Part shown: one piece after another, positions 43,490-53,533 of the stretch
Layout: each line of letters starts with the position of its first letter
Numbering within the stretch: the first letter of the stretch is position 1
Source: Terasakiella sp033100395
Lineage (GTDB): Bacteria > Pseudomonadota > Alphaproteobacteria > Rhodospirillales > Terasakiellaceae
Assembly: GCF_033100395.1 (NCBI RefSeq)
Contig: NZ_JAWLVJ010000005.1
Location: 1-64,000 of the forward strand
Direction: 5' to 3'
DNA: 64,000 bases
Notes under the pieces: model-generated
What the model was told of the DNA's origin: nothing
The model's database searches: none
What the model saw: the letters and a program-made list of their open reading frames with translations, nothing else
Made by a program: the position numbers and the translations under genes

Positions 43490-44536
43490 TTGGAATATAC
43501 CGAAAACGCAGATCAGGCACTTGGTTATGCACGTCTGGCTATTGAGAAAATGGGCGAGATCGGAATACCTGCGAACCCCCATAATTTTACCATCTGGTTT
43601 CATTATTATGCGGGGACATACCCGGATCTGAAGCGCACGCTTGATATTCTGATTGCCAATCAGCAGGCATTCACCGAAACACGCAATTCCGAGATTTTCC
43701 AGAAATTCTTTACCCTGGATCAGGAAAGCGCGACCCTGCATGACGCCACCACCCGTGTGGAAGGCGAGCTGGGGCGTCTGGTGTCCACCATTGGCAAGGC
43801 CGATGACGGCTTTGCGCATTTGGACAGGGCCTTGACTTCTGCCAAAGACCAATTGGCGGGCGTTGACGAAAAAGAGGCTGTGGTGGAAATCGCAACCTCG
43901 CTGAGTGAGAATATCGCAAGTGTTCTGTCGGAAAACGGTCAGCTTGAAAAGAAACTCAAACAGTCAGCAGATGAAATTTCTGGCCTGAAAGAAGACCTGG
44001 AACGCATGCGCCGCGAAGCCATGACCGATGGGCTGACAGGCATTGCAAATCGCAAGCTGTTTGATCTGGAATTGCGCAAGTCTTCCATGAATGCCATGGC
44101 GAACGGGGAAGACCTGTCTTTGTTGATGCTGGATGTGGACCACTTTGCCCGCTTTAACGATCATTTCGGTCATCAGGTTGGTGATCAGGTTCTGAAGCTG
44201 GTGGCTGTCACCATCAGCGAATGTATCAAGGGTCAGGATACAGCGGCGCGCTTTGGCGGGGATGAATTTGCTATTATCTTGCCGCGCACCAATCTTGAAA
44301 ATGCCATGAGCCTTGCAAAACACATCTGCAAGCGGGTCAGTTCCAAGAATATCGTCAACCGGGCAACCGGGGAACGGCTTGGTAAAGTGACCTTGTCTGG
44401 CGGGGCATCCCTGTTTGAATATGGCGAACCGGTCAGCCAGTTGCTGGTGCGTTCAACAGAAGCGTTGGGCCATGCGGTTAAATCCGGTCGCAACCAGGTT
44501 CTGTCCCAACAGGATTTGCAAGGCTCTGTTGCCTAA
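43490..44536 (+). CDS. GGDEF diguanylate cyclase with helical N-terminal domain
   Basis: The protein (348 residues from the TTG at 43490) has an N-terminal helical region of about 150 residues (EYTENADQALGYARLAIEKM; IPANPHNFTIWFHYYAG), a coiled coil, and a GGDEF domain with intact GGDEF at 256-260. The usual I-site RxxD is KGQD here, so product inhibition is probably lost. It should make c-di-GMP. I chose TTG with GGAG about 10 bases upstream because the homologous part begins there; an ATG at 43430 would add 20 residues unlike the family. No membrane segment is present. Confidence 0.88.
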   Translation: MEYTENADQALGYARLAIEKMGEIGIPANPHNFTIWFHYYAGTYPDLKRTLDILIANQQAFTETRNSEIFQKFFTLDQESATLHDATTRVEGELGRLVSTIGKADDGFAHLDRALTSAKDQLAGVDEKEAVVEIATSLSENIASVLSENGQLEKKLKQSADEISGLKEDLERMRREAMTDGLTGIANRKLFDLELRKSSMNAMANGEDLSLLMLDVDHFARFNDHFGHQVGDQVLKLVAVTISECIKGQDTAARFGGDEFAIILPRTNLENAMSLAKHICKRVSSKNIVNRATGERLGKVTLSGGASLFEYGEPVSQLLVRSTEALGHAVKSGRNQVLSQQDLQGSVA

Positions 44537-44604
44537 AATATACCTGTCGTTAACATTTCTGGTGCACAATCAGGATAGCCGAATTCTCAGGAAGGATATC
44601 TGAC

Positions 44605-46383
44605 GTGCCACAGGGGCGAAACAGACCCAGTCCATTTATCATGTTTATGCGCAAGCTGGTGAATAATGACCAGCTTGTGATTACCTTGTTGGCGGTGATC
44701 CTCGGCGCGATTGTTGGCACACTTGCGATCCTGTTTGTTGAGAAAATTGATTTCTTTCAGCATCTGTTGCTGGGTGTCAGTGGCGCCTGGATTTCTGATC
44801 ATATCGACGCTTTGCCGACCTGGCGCGTCCTGCTGGTGCCGACCCTTGGTGGTTTGGTGGTGGGGCTGTTCCTTTACTATCTGATGCCAGATGGCAAACC
44901 CAAAGGTCCGGCTGACGTGATTGAGGCTTGTGAATTGAATGGCGGTCGCATGTCGCCCAAAGAAGGTGTTCTGGCTGTGATTGCCAGTGCCTTTTCCATC
45001 GGGGCTGGTGCTTCTGTCGGACGTGAAGGGCCAGCGGTACATATGGGTGCATCCTTTGCTGCCTGGGTGTCAGACAAGCTGCAATTGTCCCGGTCCAATG
45101 CGCGTGTGTTGCTGGGCTGTGGCGTGGCGGCGGCTGTTTCAGCCTCGTTCAACGCGCCCATTGCAGGGGCCCTTTTTGCGCAGGAAGTGATTTTAAGCCA
45201 TTACGCACTAAAAGCTTTTGCCCCTGTCGTCATTGCCAGTGTCTCTGGCACGGTTGTGGCCCATCAGGTGGTGGGAAATGTAAAAGGCTTTGAACTGGAA
45301 GCCTATAGTCTGGGATCATACCTTGAATTTCCGGCTTTTGTCGCCCTTGGCATTACCTGCGGCTTTATCGCCATTTCTTTTGTCTGGAGCATTCTGAAGC
45401 TTCAGAAGCAAACCGCCAAATTACCCGGCCCGGTCTGGATCAGGCCGGGGGTCGCAGGCTTTCTGGTGGGTGTCATTGCGCTTTGGTATCCCGAAGTTCT
45501 GGGTGTGGGGTATGAGGCCACCGACAATGCGCTCAAAGGTCAGTTGGCGCTGACTATGCTGATCGGGATATTTGTTTTTAAGTATATCGCTACTGTGATT
45601 TCGCTCGGTTTTGGATTTTCAGGCGGTGTTTTCAGCCCGGGCCTTGTGATCGGGGCTATGTGGGGCGGTGCGTTTGGGGTGCTTGCCAGCAGTCTCTTTC
45701 CCGATCTGTCATCGGGCGTGAGTGCATATTCTTTGATCGGGATGGCATCCGTGGCAGCAGCCGTTCTTGGCGCGCCGATTTCAACCACCCTGATCGTGTT
45801 TGAACTGACGGGCGATTATTCCATGACCATTGCGGTGATGTGCGGCTGTGTCATGGCGACCTTGGTCAATGACCAGATGGGTAAACAGTCTTTCTTCCTG
45901 GAACAACTAAAGGCTCGTGGGATTGATTTGGTCGGGAGTTTCAGCAGTGTGGTCCTGCAGGGGATCAAGGTTGATCATATATTAAAGCGCGAAGGGGCTT
46001 ACATCAGTGTGGATGCGTCTTTGCGGGTCGTCAGAAAAGAATTGCTGCGCGCCGCAGGTGGTGTGGTTTTCGTGATTTCTCATGACCGAAGGCTCTATGG
46101 TGTGATCACTTGGGAAAGTCTGCCGGAAGATATTTTTGACGGGAATCTGGACAAGTTGATTATTGCGGGTGACCTGGCAGACCGTCGTCCACCCGTGCTT
46201 CAGACCAAGGATAATTTGGATATCGCAAAAGCGGTTTTTGAAGAGTCGGGTTACCAACAACTGCCTGTTGTCAGTACTGACAAGGACCGGGCTTATCTTG
46301 GCTGCGTGGACGAACGCGAGGTCATGGTTGCTTATAATGATGCCTTGTTGCGCAAACGTCGACAGGAACAGGGAACCGTGTAA
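44605..46383 (+). CDS. ClC-family chloride channel/antiporter with CBS domains
   Basis: The 592-residue protein has about 10-12 membrane helices and the ClC signatures: GREGPAVHMGASFA (the GxEGP filter segment) and GGVFSPGLVIGAMWGG (GxFxP). Further helices (LGAPISTTLIVFELTGDYS) follow. A C-terminal cytosolic tail with a CBS pair begins near 455 (LKREGAYISVDASLRVV; VVFVISHDRRLYGVITWESLPE). It should move chloride or another anion, as a channel or a H+ exchanger. The start is GTG behind GGAAGGATATC. The membrane protein gene downstream follows by 72 bp. Confidence 0.92.
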   Translation: MPQGRNRPSPFIMFMRKLVNNDQLVITLLAVILGAIVGTLAILFVEKIDFFQHLLLGVSGAWISDHIDALPTWRVLLVPTLGGLVVGLFLYYLMPDGKPKGPADVIEACELNGGRMSPKEGVLAVIASAFSIGAGASVGREGPAVHMGASFAAWVSDKLQLSRSNARVLLGCGVAAAVSASFNAPIAGALFAQEVILSHYALKAFAPVVIASVSGTVVAHQVVGNVKGFELEAYSLGSYLEFPAFVALGITCGFIAISFVWSILKLQKQTAKLPGPVWIRPGVAGFLVGVIALWYPEVLGVGYEATDNALKGQLALTMLIGIFVFKYIATVISLGFGFSGGVFSPGLVIGAMWGGAFGVLASSLFPDLSSGVSAYSLIGMASVAAAVLGAPISTTLIVFELTGDYSMTIAVMCGCVMATLVNDQMGKQSFFLEQLKARGIDLVGSFSSVVLQGIKVDHILKREGAYISVDASLRVVRKELLRAAGGVVFVISHDRRLYGVITWESLPEDIFDGNLDKLIIAGDLADRRPPVLQTKDNLDIAKAVFEESGYQQLPVVSTDKDRAYLGCVDEREVMVAYNDALLRKRRQEQGTV

Positions 46384-46455
46384 TTCCGGCTGTAGATTTT
46401 TTAAATCTTTTCATGGTATAAAGTTGCAACGAAAAAACTTATAGGTTGCTCTCGC

Positions 46456-47142
46456 ATGGCGGATAAAGAAACGGCGACACTTGCACAGAAGAATACAGAT
46501 GGCGCAACTGGCAGGACAGTATCAAAATGCCCTGCCACGACACAAATGAAAAAAAGCATTTCCTTTGAAGCCCATCGGCGCACGGTGAAATACATTTTCA
46601 CGGTGACCCTTACTATTTCCATCATTACCGGGTTGGTGCTGATCTATTCTCAGATCACTGAACATGATTTGGTTTCGACCATGAGTGTGGCGATTTTGGC
46701 CGGGGTTTTGGGCAGCATGCTCAGTAGCCTGAATCGAGTTTATAATTTTGAATATAACGATAATTCCATTGATGCGCTGAATGTCTTGAGTGCGGATAAG
46801 ACCTATTTGATCCTCTATGCCTTGGTCCCGCCGTTGGTTGGGGCGATATCTGCTGGTTTGTTATACTTGATGTTTGCAGCCGGGCTTATTCAAGGTGATA
46901 TCTTCCCAATTTTCTCTTGTGAGTTGGGACCAGGGAAATGTGATGAGTTTCAAACATTCCTGTCTTCCTGGAATCCCAAGGATGCAAACGATTACGCAAA
47001 GATGATCTTTTGGGGTGCGGTCGCTGGCTTTAGTGAACGTATGGTGCCAAACCTGATTGGCAAAATGGCATCCAAGGTAGAAGATACAACATCGCCTGAC
47101 CCGAATGTGGATGATAAGGATAAGGCAAAACAGCCTGCATAA
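46456..47142 (+). CDS. hypothetical membrane protein (228 aa)
   Basis: The protein has a charged N-terminus of about 40 residues, then membrane helices (IFTVTLTISIITGLVLIYSQ; SVAILAGVLGSMLSSLN; YALVPPLVGAISAGLLYLMF) and a C-terminal cytosolic tail rich in Asp and Lys (DPNVDDKDKAKQPA). The last helix region contains FWGAVAGFSERMVPNLIGKM. I do not recognise a family. It lies 72 bp after the ClC gene in the same direction, with a weak ribosome-binding site. Confidence 0.78.
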   Translation: MADKETATLAQKNTDGATGRTVSKCPATTQMKKSISFEAHRRTVKYIFTVTLTISIITGLVLIYSQITEHDLVSTMSVAILAGVLGSMLSSLNRVYNFEYNDNSIDALNVLSADKTYLILYALVPPLVGAISAGLLYLMFAAGLIQGDIFPIFSCELGPGKCDEFQTFLSSWNPKDANDYAKMIFWGAVAGFSERMVPNLIGKMASKVEDTTSPDPNVDDKDKAKQPA

Positions 47143-47196
47143 ATAAATTTTCGTTCTCCCTTTGTTTCTGTTAAAGGCGGTGGTATAACATCGCCT

Positions 47197-49497
47197 ATGA
47201 ACGATCCATTTGAATTTAGCGATGATGCTTACGACCCTCAGCCAGCCCCAGCGGTTCAGGGTCCGGCCCCTTATGTCACTGATCTGAACCCTGAACAGCG
47301 TATGGCAGTGGAAGTCACCGACGGTCCTGTGCTTGTGTTGGCAGGTGCCGGGACCGGGAAAACCCGCGTGCTGACCACACGACTGGCCCATATTATGGAT
47401 CAAAATCTGGCCTATGCGGGTGAGATCATGGCCGTGACCTTTACCAACAAGGCCGCGCTGGAAATGAAAGAACGGGTGGCTGCCATTCTGGGCCGTCCTG
47501 TTGAAGGCTGGTGGCTGGGCACCTTCCACGCACTCGCCGCCCGTATCGTTCGCGCCCATGCCGAAGTTGTGGACCTGCAATCCAATTTCACCATCATTGA
47601 TACCGATGACCAGATTCGTTTGCTGAAACAGATCATGGAAGCGGAATTTATTGATGAGAAAAAGAACCCGGCACGCAATCTGATGGGCGTGATCCAACGC
47701 TGGAAAGATCGCGGCCTGACGCCGGAAAAAGTATCGCCCAGCGAGGGGGCGGCCTATGCCGATGGATCAGCCAGCAAGATTTACAAACTCTATCAGGAAC
47801 GCCTGAAATTCAACAACGCCTGTGACTTTGGCGATCTTCTGTTACATGTGCTGACAATTTTTGCAGAACAGCCACAAATTTTGGAACAGTATCAACGCCG
47901 TTTCCGTTACATCCTGGTGGATGAATATCAGGATACCAACGTGTCGCAATATCTCTGGCTACGACTGCTTGCCAAACAGCATAAGAATATTTGTTGTGTG
48001 GGCGATGATGACCAATCCATCTATTCCTGGCGGGGCGCAGAAGTTGCCAATATTCTGAAATTTGAAAAAGACTTTCCCGGTGCGAAAGTCATTCGTCTTG
48101 AACGTAATTATCGTTCGACCGAGCATATTCTGGGCGCGGCCTCTGGTCTGATTTCTTATAACGAAGATCGTCTGGGCAAAACCTTGCAGCCACAGATCAA
48201 GGAAGATGCCATCAAGGTTCGTGTGGAAAGCCTGTGGGACGGGGAAAGTGAAGCCCGTTTCGTTGGTGATGAAGTGGAAAATCTGCAACGAAAAGGCATC
48301 AATCTGGATGAAATCGCGATTCTGGTGCGCGCAGGTTTCCAGACCCGGGAATTTGAAGAACGCATGATCACCCTTGGCATGCCCTATAAGGTTGTCGGCG
48401 GACTTCGGTTCTATGAACGCGAAGAAATCCGCGATGCGATTGCTTATCTGCGCGTTGTTAATCAACCCAGTGACAGTCTGGCGCTGGAACGCATCATCAA
48501 TAAGCCACGTCGCGGCTTTGGCCCCAAGGTTATGAGCACGATCCATGAGTTTTCCCGCAAAACCGGACAGCCGCTTTATAATTCTATCTGCGCCTTGATC
48601 GAAACTGATGAAATCGCACCAAAGGCACGGGGTGCTTTACGTGAACTGGTGGAATATTTCGAACTCTGGCGATCTTTAAAAGATGGGCTGGAACCGGATG
48701 ATCTGGTCGGCCAGATTATGGATGAGTCCGGGTATATGGACTGGCGTGTGACTGAAGCCAAGAAGGGCAAGGACGTTAAAGCGCAGGGCCGTGTGGACAA
48801 CCTGAAAGAATTGGTGTCCGGCCTGAAAGAGTTTGAAAGCCTGGCTGAATTTTTGGAACATGTTTCATTGGTGATGGACGTGAAAGACAATGCCGATGAT
48901 CCCAAGGTTACGATCATGACCTTGCATGCCGCCAAGGGGCTGGAATTCGATAATGTGTTCCTGCCGGGCTGGGAAGAAGGAACTTTTCCCAATCAGCGTG
49001 CGCTGGATGAGTCCGGCAATACCGCGCTGGAAGAAGAACGCCGTCTCGGGTATGTCGGGATCACGCGGGCGCGCAAACGTTCCATCATTTCCTATGCATT
49101 GCGACGCCGGGTCTTTGGGCAATATAATGATATGCTGCCGTCGCGTTTCATCGATGAATTGCCGGACATGCATGTGGAAAAAGGCGGCGAGACGGGGACA
49201 CCCAGTGGCGATTATGGCGGTGGAAATTACGGCTATTCCGGTTTCAGCAATAATGATGCACAGCGTTTTACCTATCGCGGTAAACGCGAAACCCGTGCTG
49301 AAAAGCTTATTACCATTGATGCCTATGACGTCAAAGTGTCTGATGCAGCGGAAGGTGGTTTTAAGAAAGGCGATCATGTCCATCACGGGAAATTCGGCAA
49401 TGGTGTCATCTTGAATGTAGATGGCAACAAGCTGGATATTGCCTTTGCCAAAGGCGGACGTAAAAAGGTCATGGATAGCTTTGTCGAAAAAATTTAA
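47197..49497 (+). CDS. uvrD: UvrD/PcrA-type ATP-dependent DNA helicase
   Basis: The 766-residue superfamily 1 helicase has motif I AGAGTGKTR (about 51-59), motif Ia VTFTNKAALEMKERV, motif II VDEYQDTN, motif III VGDDDQSIYSWRGA, motif IV LERNYRST, motif V MTLHAAKGLEFDNVFLPGWEE and motif VI YVGITRARKR. The Gly-rich C-terminal tail (GGGNYGYSGF) and a TUDOR-like end (FKKGDHVHHGKFGNG) match PcrA/UvrD. It unwinds DNA in nucleotide excision and mismatch repair. The single gene has no visible partner. Confidence 0.95.
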   Translation: MNDPFEFSDDAYDPQPAPAVQGPAPYVTDLNPEQRMAVEVTDGPVLVLAGAGTGKTRVLTTRLAHIMDQNLAYAGEIMAVTFTNKAALEMKERVAAILGRPVEGWWLGTFHALAARIVRAHAEVVDLQSNFTIIDTDDQIRLLKQIMEAEFIDEKKNPARNLMGVIQRWKDRGLTPEKVSPSEGAAYADGSASKIYKLYQERLKFNNACDFGDLLLHVLTIFAEQPQILEQYQRRFRYILVDEYQDTNVSQYLWLRLLAKQHKNICCVGDDDQSIYSWRGAEVANILKFEKDFPGAKVIRLERNYRSTEHILGAASGLISYNEDRLGKTLQPQIKEDAIKVRVESLWDGESEARFVGDEVENLQRKGINLDEIAILVRAGFQTREFEERMITLGMPYKVVGGLRFYEREEIRDAIAYLRVVNQPSDSLALERIINKPRRGFGPKVMSTIHEFSRKTGQPLYNSICALIETDEIAPKARGALRELVEYFELWRSLKDGLEPDDLVGQIMDESGYMDWRVTEAKKGKDVKAQGRVDNLKELVSGLKEFESLAEFLEHVSLVMDVKDNADDPKVTIMTLHAAKGLEFDNVFLPGWEEGTFPNQRALDESGNTALEEERRLGYVGITRARKRSIISYALRRRVFGQYNDMLPSRFIDELPDMHVEKGGETGTPSGDYGGGNYGYSGFSNNDAQRFTYRGKRETRAEKLITIDAYDVKVSDAAEGGFKKGDHVHHGKFGNGVILNVDGNKLDIAFAKGGRKKVMDSFVEKI

Positions 49498-49644
49498 GGC
49501 CCAGGCCTATTTAGTCACCAGATAGGGTGTTGGGTGGCGTGCTTGTTTGTCTGGTGATAGAAAACTGTGACTTTCTTAACGGACGATAAATGCGTAGGGT
49601 TCGTAGATTAGGCGTTCGTTTATTTTTTGGGTCGGAAGGGAAAT

Positions 49645-50643
49645 ATGTTTTTTCGTGCGCTTACTATCATCAGTCTGATCCTATCGGCTGTCCCCTCTAA
49701 GGGGGATGCTTTTGATCTGGAAGGCTGGACCGTAAACCTTGCCACCGAAAATGACATGTTCGGTTCTGACAATGATCGCCATTTCACTCATGGCACACGC
49801 CTGTCTGCTGCCCCACCGGAAGGGGAAGTTGCTGATTGGATGCGTGAGGGCGCAACTTATTTTCCGCTTTTTTCCGATCAGGGAAAGCTGCGCGCAAGTT
49901 ATGCGCTGGGGCAAAATCTTTATACGCCCGCTGATATTTCGATCACCGATCCGACGCAAATGGACCGCCCTTATGCAGGCTGGCTCTATGGCAGTTTTGG
50001 CCTTGTTTCGGATTTAGGGGACCGGATCGACACGCTGGAACTGACGCTTGGCGTCGTCGGGCCGGCAGCCCTTGGTAAACAGACCCAGAAATGGGTGCAT
50101 AAGATTGTCGACAGTCCGGACCCCAAAGGTTGGGAACATCAGCTGAAGAATGAACCGGGCGTGGTCTTGACGTATGAACGCAAAGTACGACGGTTTCTGA
50201 CCATTGATACTGGGCTTTATGATCTTGAAATTGATGCGACCCCCCATGCGGGCCTGAGCCTTGGCAATGTTTTTACCCATGGCGAGGCCGGGGCGATGTT
50301 TCGACTGGGCTGGGATCTGGACAAAGACCGCGGTGGCCCTCCGCGCATTCGCCCGAGCTTGCCGGGCAGTGATTATTATTCAAAAACCAAAGGCTTTGGC
50401 TGGTATATTTTTGCCGGAACGGTAGGCCGTGTTGTCGGGCGCAATATCTTTTTGGACGGCAATAGCTTTACCAACAGCCATGATGCTGATAAAAACCGTT
50501 TTGTTGCAGACGCCCAAATCGGGATCGCCCTGCGATATAATGATGTGCGTCTGGCGTATACCCAGATCATCAGAACAAAAGAATTCAAAGACCAACAACA
50601 GCCGGACAGATATGGGGCCATCACGCTTTCCTATCAGTTTTAA
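49645..50643 (+). CDS. LpxR-family lipid A 3'-O-deacylase-like protein
   Basis: The 332-residue protein has a signal peptide (LTIISLILSAVPSKGDAF) and DUF2219/LpxR blocks: VNLATENDMFGSDNDRHFTH (the Asn-Asp and His around the active site), TPADISITDPTQMDRPYAG, and a beta-barrel end (LRYNDVRLAYTQIIRTKEF; YGAITLSYQF) with a terminal Phe. It should sit in the outer membrane and may remove acyl chains from lipid A. I chose the ATG at 49645 behind GGAAGGG; an earlier start adds six residues. It lies 21 bp before prmA. Confidence 0.88.
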   Translation: MFFRALTIISLILSAVPSKGDAFDLEGWTVNLATENDMFGSDNDRHFTHGTRLSAAPPEGEVADWMREGATYFPLFSDQGKLRASYALGQNLYTPADISITDPTQMDRPYAGWLYGSFGLVSDLGDRIDTLELTLGVVGPAALGKQTQKWVHKIVDSPDPKGWEHQLKNEPGVVLTYERKVRRFLTIDTGLYDLEIDATPHAGLSLGNVFTHGEAGAMFRLGWDLDKDRGGPPRIRPSLPGSDYYSKTKGFGWYIFAGTVGRVVGRNIFLDGNSFTNSHDADKNRFVADAQIGIALRYNDVRLAYTQIIRTKEFKDQQQPDRYGAITLSYQF

Positions 50644-50664
50644 GGCTTGAAGGAGCAATAGACC

Positions 50665-51540
50665 ATGTCCGATATCCTGTGGCGCATTGATCTGTCTGTA
50701 ACACCAGAACTGGCAGACGCTTATGAATTTGCATTGGAAGATTTTGTGGGTGCGGTGACACAGTATCTGGATGATGATGAACGCGCCCAGCGTCTGGAAG
50801 CTTACAGTGAGATTAAACCGGATGAAGCCGCGCTTACAGCTGCTGTCAAAGCGGTTGCGGATCGTTCTGGCGTCGATATGCCGGATTTGAAAATCACGGA
50901 AGTGGAAAATAAAGACTGGCTGGCTGAATATGCCCGCAAGTATCCACCGCTGCAAATCGGTCGCTACTTTATCTATGGCTCCCATTTCGATGGGCCCATG
51001 CCTGCAGGGAAAATTGCCCTGAAGGTAGAAGCCGCAACAGCGTTCGGCACGGGCGAACATGCCTCTACCAACGGGTGCCTGCAGGCTTTGAATAAACTGT
51101 CCAAACGTTATCGCTTTAATCGCCCACTGGATATGGGCTGTGGGTCTGCGATCCTCGCCATGGCAATCGCCAAGACCTGGAGTGCCTCTGTCGTTGCCAG
51201 TGACATTGATGCGCAATCCGTTGATGTGGCGCGTTTCAATGCAGAAGTAAACGGGGTTGGAAGTTATATTCTGCCCGTCTGCGGTGATGGATACGGCACA
51301 CCGTCTGTGTCACGCAACGGCCCTTATGATTTGATCATGGCGAACATCCTGGCCCGGCCGCTGTCTGCGATGGCGAAAGATTTGGCGAAGAACCTGCAGC
51401 CGGGTGGCTTTGCCGTGCTGGCCGGTTTCCTGGAACGTGACGCCAACTGGGTCTTTGCCGCGCATCGCTGTCATGGTTTGAAACTGGTTGAACGCATCAA
51501 GGTTGATGGCTGGCAGACGTTGGTTTTGCGTAAGCGGTAA
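50665..51540 (+). CDS. prmA: ribosomal protein L11 methyltransferase
   Basis: The 291-residue protein matches PrmA: an N-terminal substrate-recognition part (about 1-90, ending WLAEYARKYPPLQIGRYFIY), then a SAM domain with TAFGTGEHASTNGCLQAL, PLDMGCGSAILAMAIAKTW and YDLIMANILARPL. It methylates L11 at the N-terminus and several lysines. It may share a transcript with the LpxR-like gene upstream (21-bp gap). A REP-like hairpin pair follows its stop. GGAG precedes the ATG. Confidence 0.93.
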   Translation: MSDILWRIDLSVTPELADAYEFALEDFVGAVTQYLDDDERAQRLEAYSEIKPDEAALTAAVKAVADRSGVDMPDLKITEVENKDWLAEYARKYPPLQIGRYFIYGSHFDGPMPAGKIALKVEAATAFGTGEHASTNGCLQALNKLSKRYRFNRPLDMGCGSAILAMAIAKTWSASVVASDIDAQSVDVARFNAEVNGVGSYILPVCGDGYGTPSVSRNGPYDLIMANILARPLSAMAKDLAKNLQPGGFAVLAGFLERDANWVFAAHRCHGLKLVERIKVDGWQTLVLRKR

Positions 51541-51544
51541 TTGT

Positions 51545-51614
51545 CCCCCGGCGCAAGGCCGGGGTCTCTTGAAGGTGTTCCGGATGTTCAAAAGGTCCCG
51601 ACCTTCGTCGGGAC
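51545..51614. repeat. REP-like double hairpin after prmA
   Basis: CCCCGGC/GCCGGGG (51546-51552, 51558-51564) and GTCCCGA/TCGGGAC (51595-51601, 51608-51614) form two GC hairpins about 30 bp apart, right after the prmA stop and before the convergent chemotaxis gene's stop. They differ from the REP element at 34276 in sequence, but have the same paired-hairpin style. No T-run follows. Confidence 0.7.
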
Positions 51615-51629
51615 ATGGTGTGTTACTAA

Positions 51630-53330
51630 TTACCCCACATTCCGGATCGAATTCAGGAAACCTTCGACTTCCTTGTTTAAAAGATCAGTGGGTTCTTTCA
51701 AATCCTCTGCTGCCCAGGTGACCTGAATGGCGGTGTTGTGGGATTGCGCGGCATTGCGGGTCATCGACACAATGCGATCTGCCACTGCCTGGGCATCGCG
51801 GCTTACGTTCTGCACATTTTCTGCAATTTCAGTCGTTGTTGCATTTTGTTCTTCAACGGATGTGGCAATGCCGGAGGCAATTTCATCAATCTGGTGAATG
51901 GTTGCGCTGATATCTTCAATGGCATCAACTGCTTCACCCGTTGCCCCCTGAATTTGGGAGATATGCTTGGCGATTTCGTCTGTGGCATCCGCTGTCTGGT
52001 TGGCCAACGTCTTTACTTCGCTTGCAACAACCGCAAATCCTTTCCCTGCATCGCCTGCGCGTGCTGCTTCGATGGTGGCGTTTAGGGCCAACAGGTTGGT
52101 TTGTTCCGCAATATCCGTGATCAGGCTGACCACTTCACCAATGCGTTGGGCAGCTTCGGCGAGACCATTGATCTTTTCATTGGCCGCATCGGCTTTATAG
52201 ACCGCCTGATTGGCAATGTCGGTAGACTGGGTTACCTGTTCGCCAATCTCCCCAATCGCGCGCGACAGTTCAGACGTAGCAGCAGCTACCGCATCCGCGT
52301 TTGTCGTGGTGCGTTCAGAGGCTTGGGCAACTTCCATGGACTGGCTGGTGTCGTTGCTGGAATTTTCTGCTCCATTGCCGCTGGCAACAGACAGGATATC
52401 TTCGGTTTTAACGCCCAGGCTGCTGATGACGCTGGAAACGGAACTTTCCAGCTTGTCTGCAAGGCTCATCATCTGTTCACGGTTGGCTTCTTCCTGTTGT
52501 TTTCGCGTTGTTTCTTGCGAGGCGCGCATATCTTCCATTTCCACCAGATTGTCTTTGAAGATGGAAAGGGCCCCTGCCATTTCGCCCACTTCATCTTTAC
52601 GCCCTTCGGCGGGGATGGCGACGTCAAGCTGACCATTGGCGAGTGCCTGCATGGTCTTTGTCATATTACGAACGGGGCGCGAAATATTGGTGGCGACAAA
52701 CATCGCGATGATAAAGGCACCGATCAGAACAGCAACAACGATGGATCCGTTAACCGAAATCGTCTGATCAATAGCTGACATGGCGAGAGTGAAATTATCG
52801 TTGGCTGACTTTTTCCAGATCACGACTTCGGCCCCGATGGCGTCGTTTAACTGAACAAACAGGTCATCCACTTCAAACATGAAGATCGCAGCCATGGAGG
52901 CATCATCCTTGGCCGCTTCCAACACATCCTTGGCGGCATTGGTGTAGATATCGCTTAATTCAACGATCTTGTTGACCGCTTTGGTTTCTTCTTCATCGAA
53001 GTCATAGCTTTGGGTCAGGGTCTGAATTTGGGCGGTCATCGCCGTTAGCTGTGCGGCAATCGATTCGCGCTGCTGGGCCTGTGTTTCTTCTTCACTTAAG
53101 CCTGTGCTGGCCCAGGCAATCATGCGCAACATGCCGCCATTGATCTCGCCCAGGCTTTGTCGAAGGTCGATGGCAGAGATAACTTTGGCCGTGTTTTTGT
53201 TAAATAGCTCATCCATTGTGGTGCGAATGGTCTGGATGCCAGCATAAGACAGCCAGGACAAAAAGATGAGTGCAATGGTGAAAACAACAGGGGAAACGAG
53301 TAATTTCCGCAGAATACTCCAGTTTCTCAT
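51630..53330 (-). CDS. methyl-accepting chemotaxis protein
   Basis: The 566-residue receptor has a membrane helix at about 10-30 (LLVSPVVFTIALIFLSWLSY), a periplasmic four-helix-type sensor region, a second helix near 180-200 (GSIVVAVLIGAFIIAMFVAT), a HAMP domain, and the signalling coiled coil. Its hairpin NLLALNATIEAARAGDAGKG is the CheA/CheW contact. The ligand is unknown. I chose the ATG at 53330 (MRNWSILRKLLVSP) behind GAGG; a start 17 codons upstream is not supported by the usual receptor start. No che genes are adjacent. Confidence 0.93.
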   Translation of the reverse strand: MRNWSILRKLLVSPVVFTIALIFLSWLSYAGIQTIRTTMDELFNKNTAKVISAIDLRQSLGEINGGMLRMIAWASTGLSEEETQAQQRESIAAQLTAMTAQIQTLTQSYDFDEEETKAVNKIVELSDIYTNAAKDVLEAAKDDASMAAIFMFEVDDLFVQLNDAIGAEVVIWKKSANDNFTLAMSAIDQTISVNGSIVVAVLIGAFIIAMFVATNISRPVRNMTKTMQALANGQLDVAIPAEGRKDEVGEMAGALSIFKDNLVEMEDMRASQETTRKQQEEANREQMMSLADKLESSVSSVISSLGVKTEDILSVASGNGAENSSNDTSQSMEVAQASERTTTNADAVAAATSELSRAIGEIGEQVTQSTDIANQAVYKADAANEKINGLAEAAQRIGEVVSLITDIAEQTNLLALNATIEAARAGDAGKGFAVVASEVKTLANQTADATDEIAKHISQIQGATGEAVDAIEDISATIHQIDEIASGIATSVEEQNATTTEIAENVQNVSRDAQAVADRIVSMTRNAAQSHNTAIQVTWAAEDLKEPTDLLNKEVEGFLNSIRNVG

Positions 53331-53533
53331 TTCGGTGGCCTCTCTGATGCGCAAGTGGAATATTGTTAGTTTTCCATACAAATTATGCTTTCTTTAGAAT
53401 ATCTACAAGTTATGCATTGTAATGAATTGTAATCGCCGTTTAAGATTGGGAAATATGACGCAGTTTCATTGACATTCCGATCAATGAGGCATAGTTTGCG
53501 CAGGTTTTTTCAGTTCCCTCAGAAATTTGATCG

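Noticed and set aside
46861..47697. 278-codon minus-strand frame across the membrane protein and uvrD starts
   Set aside because: Overlaps two supported plus-strand genes and is not protein-like; a shadow frame.
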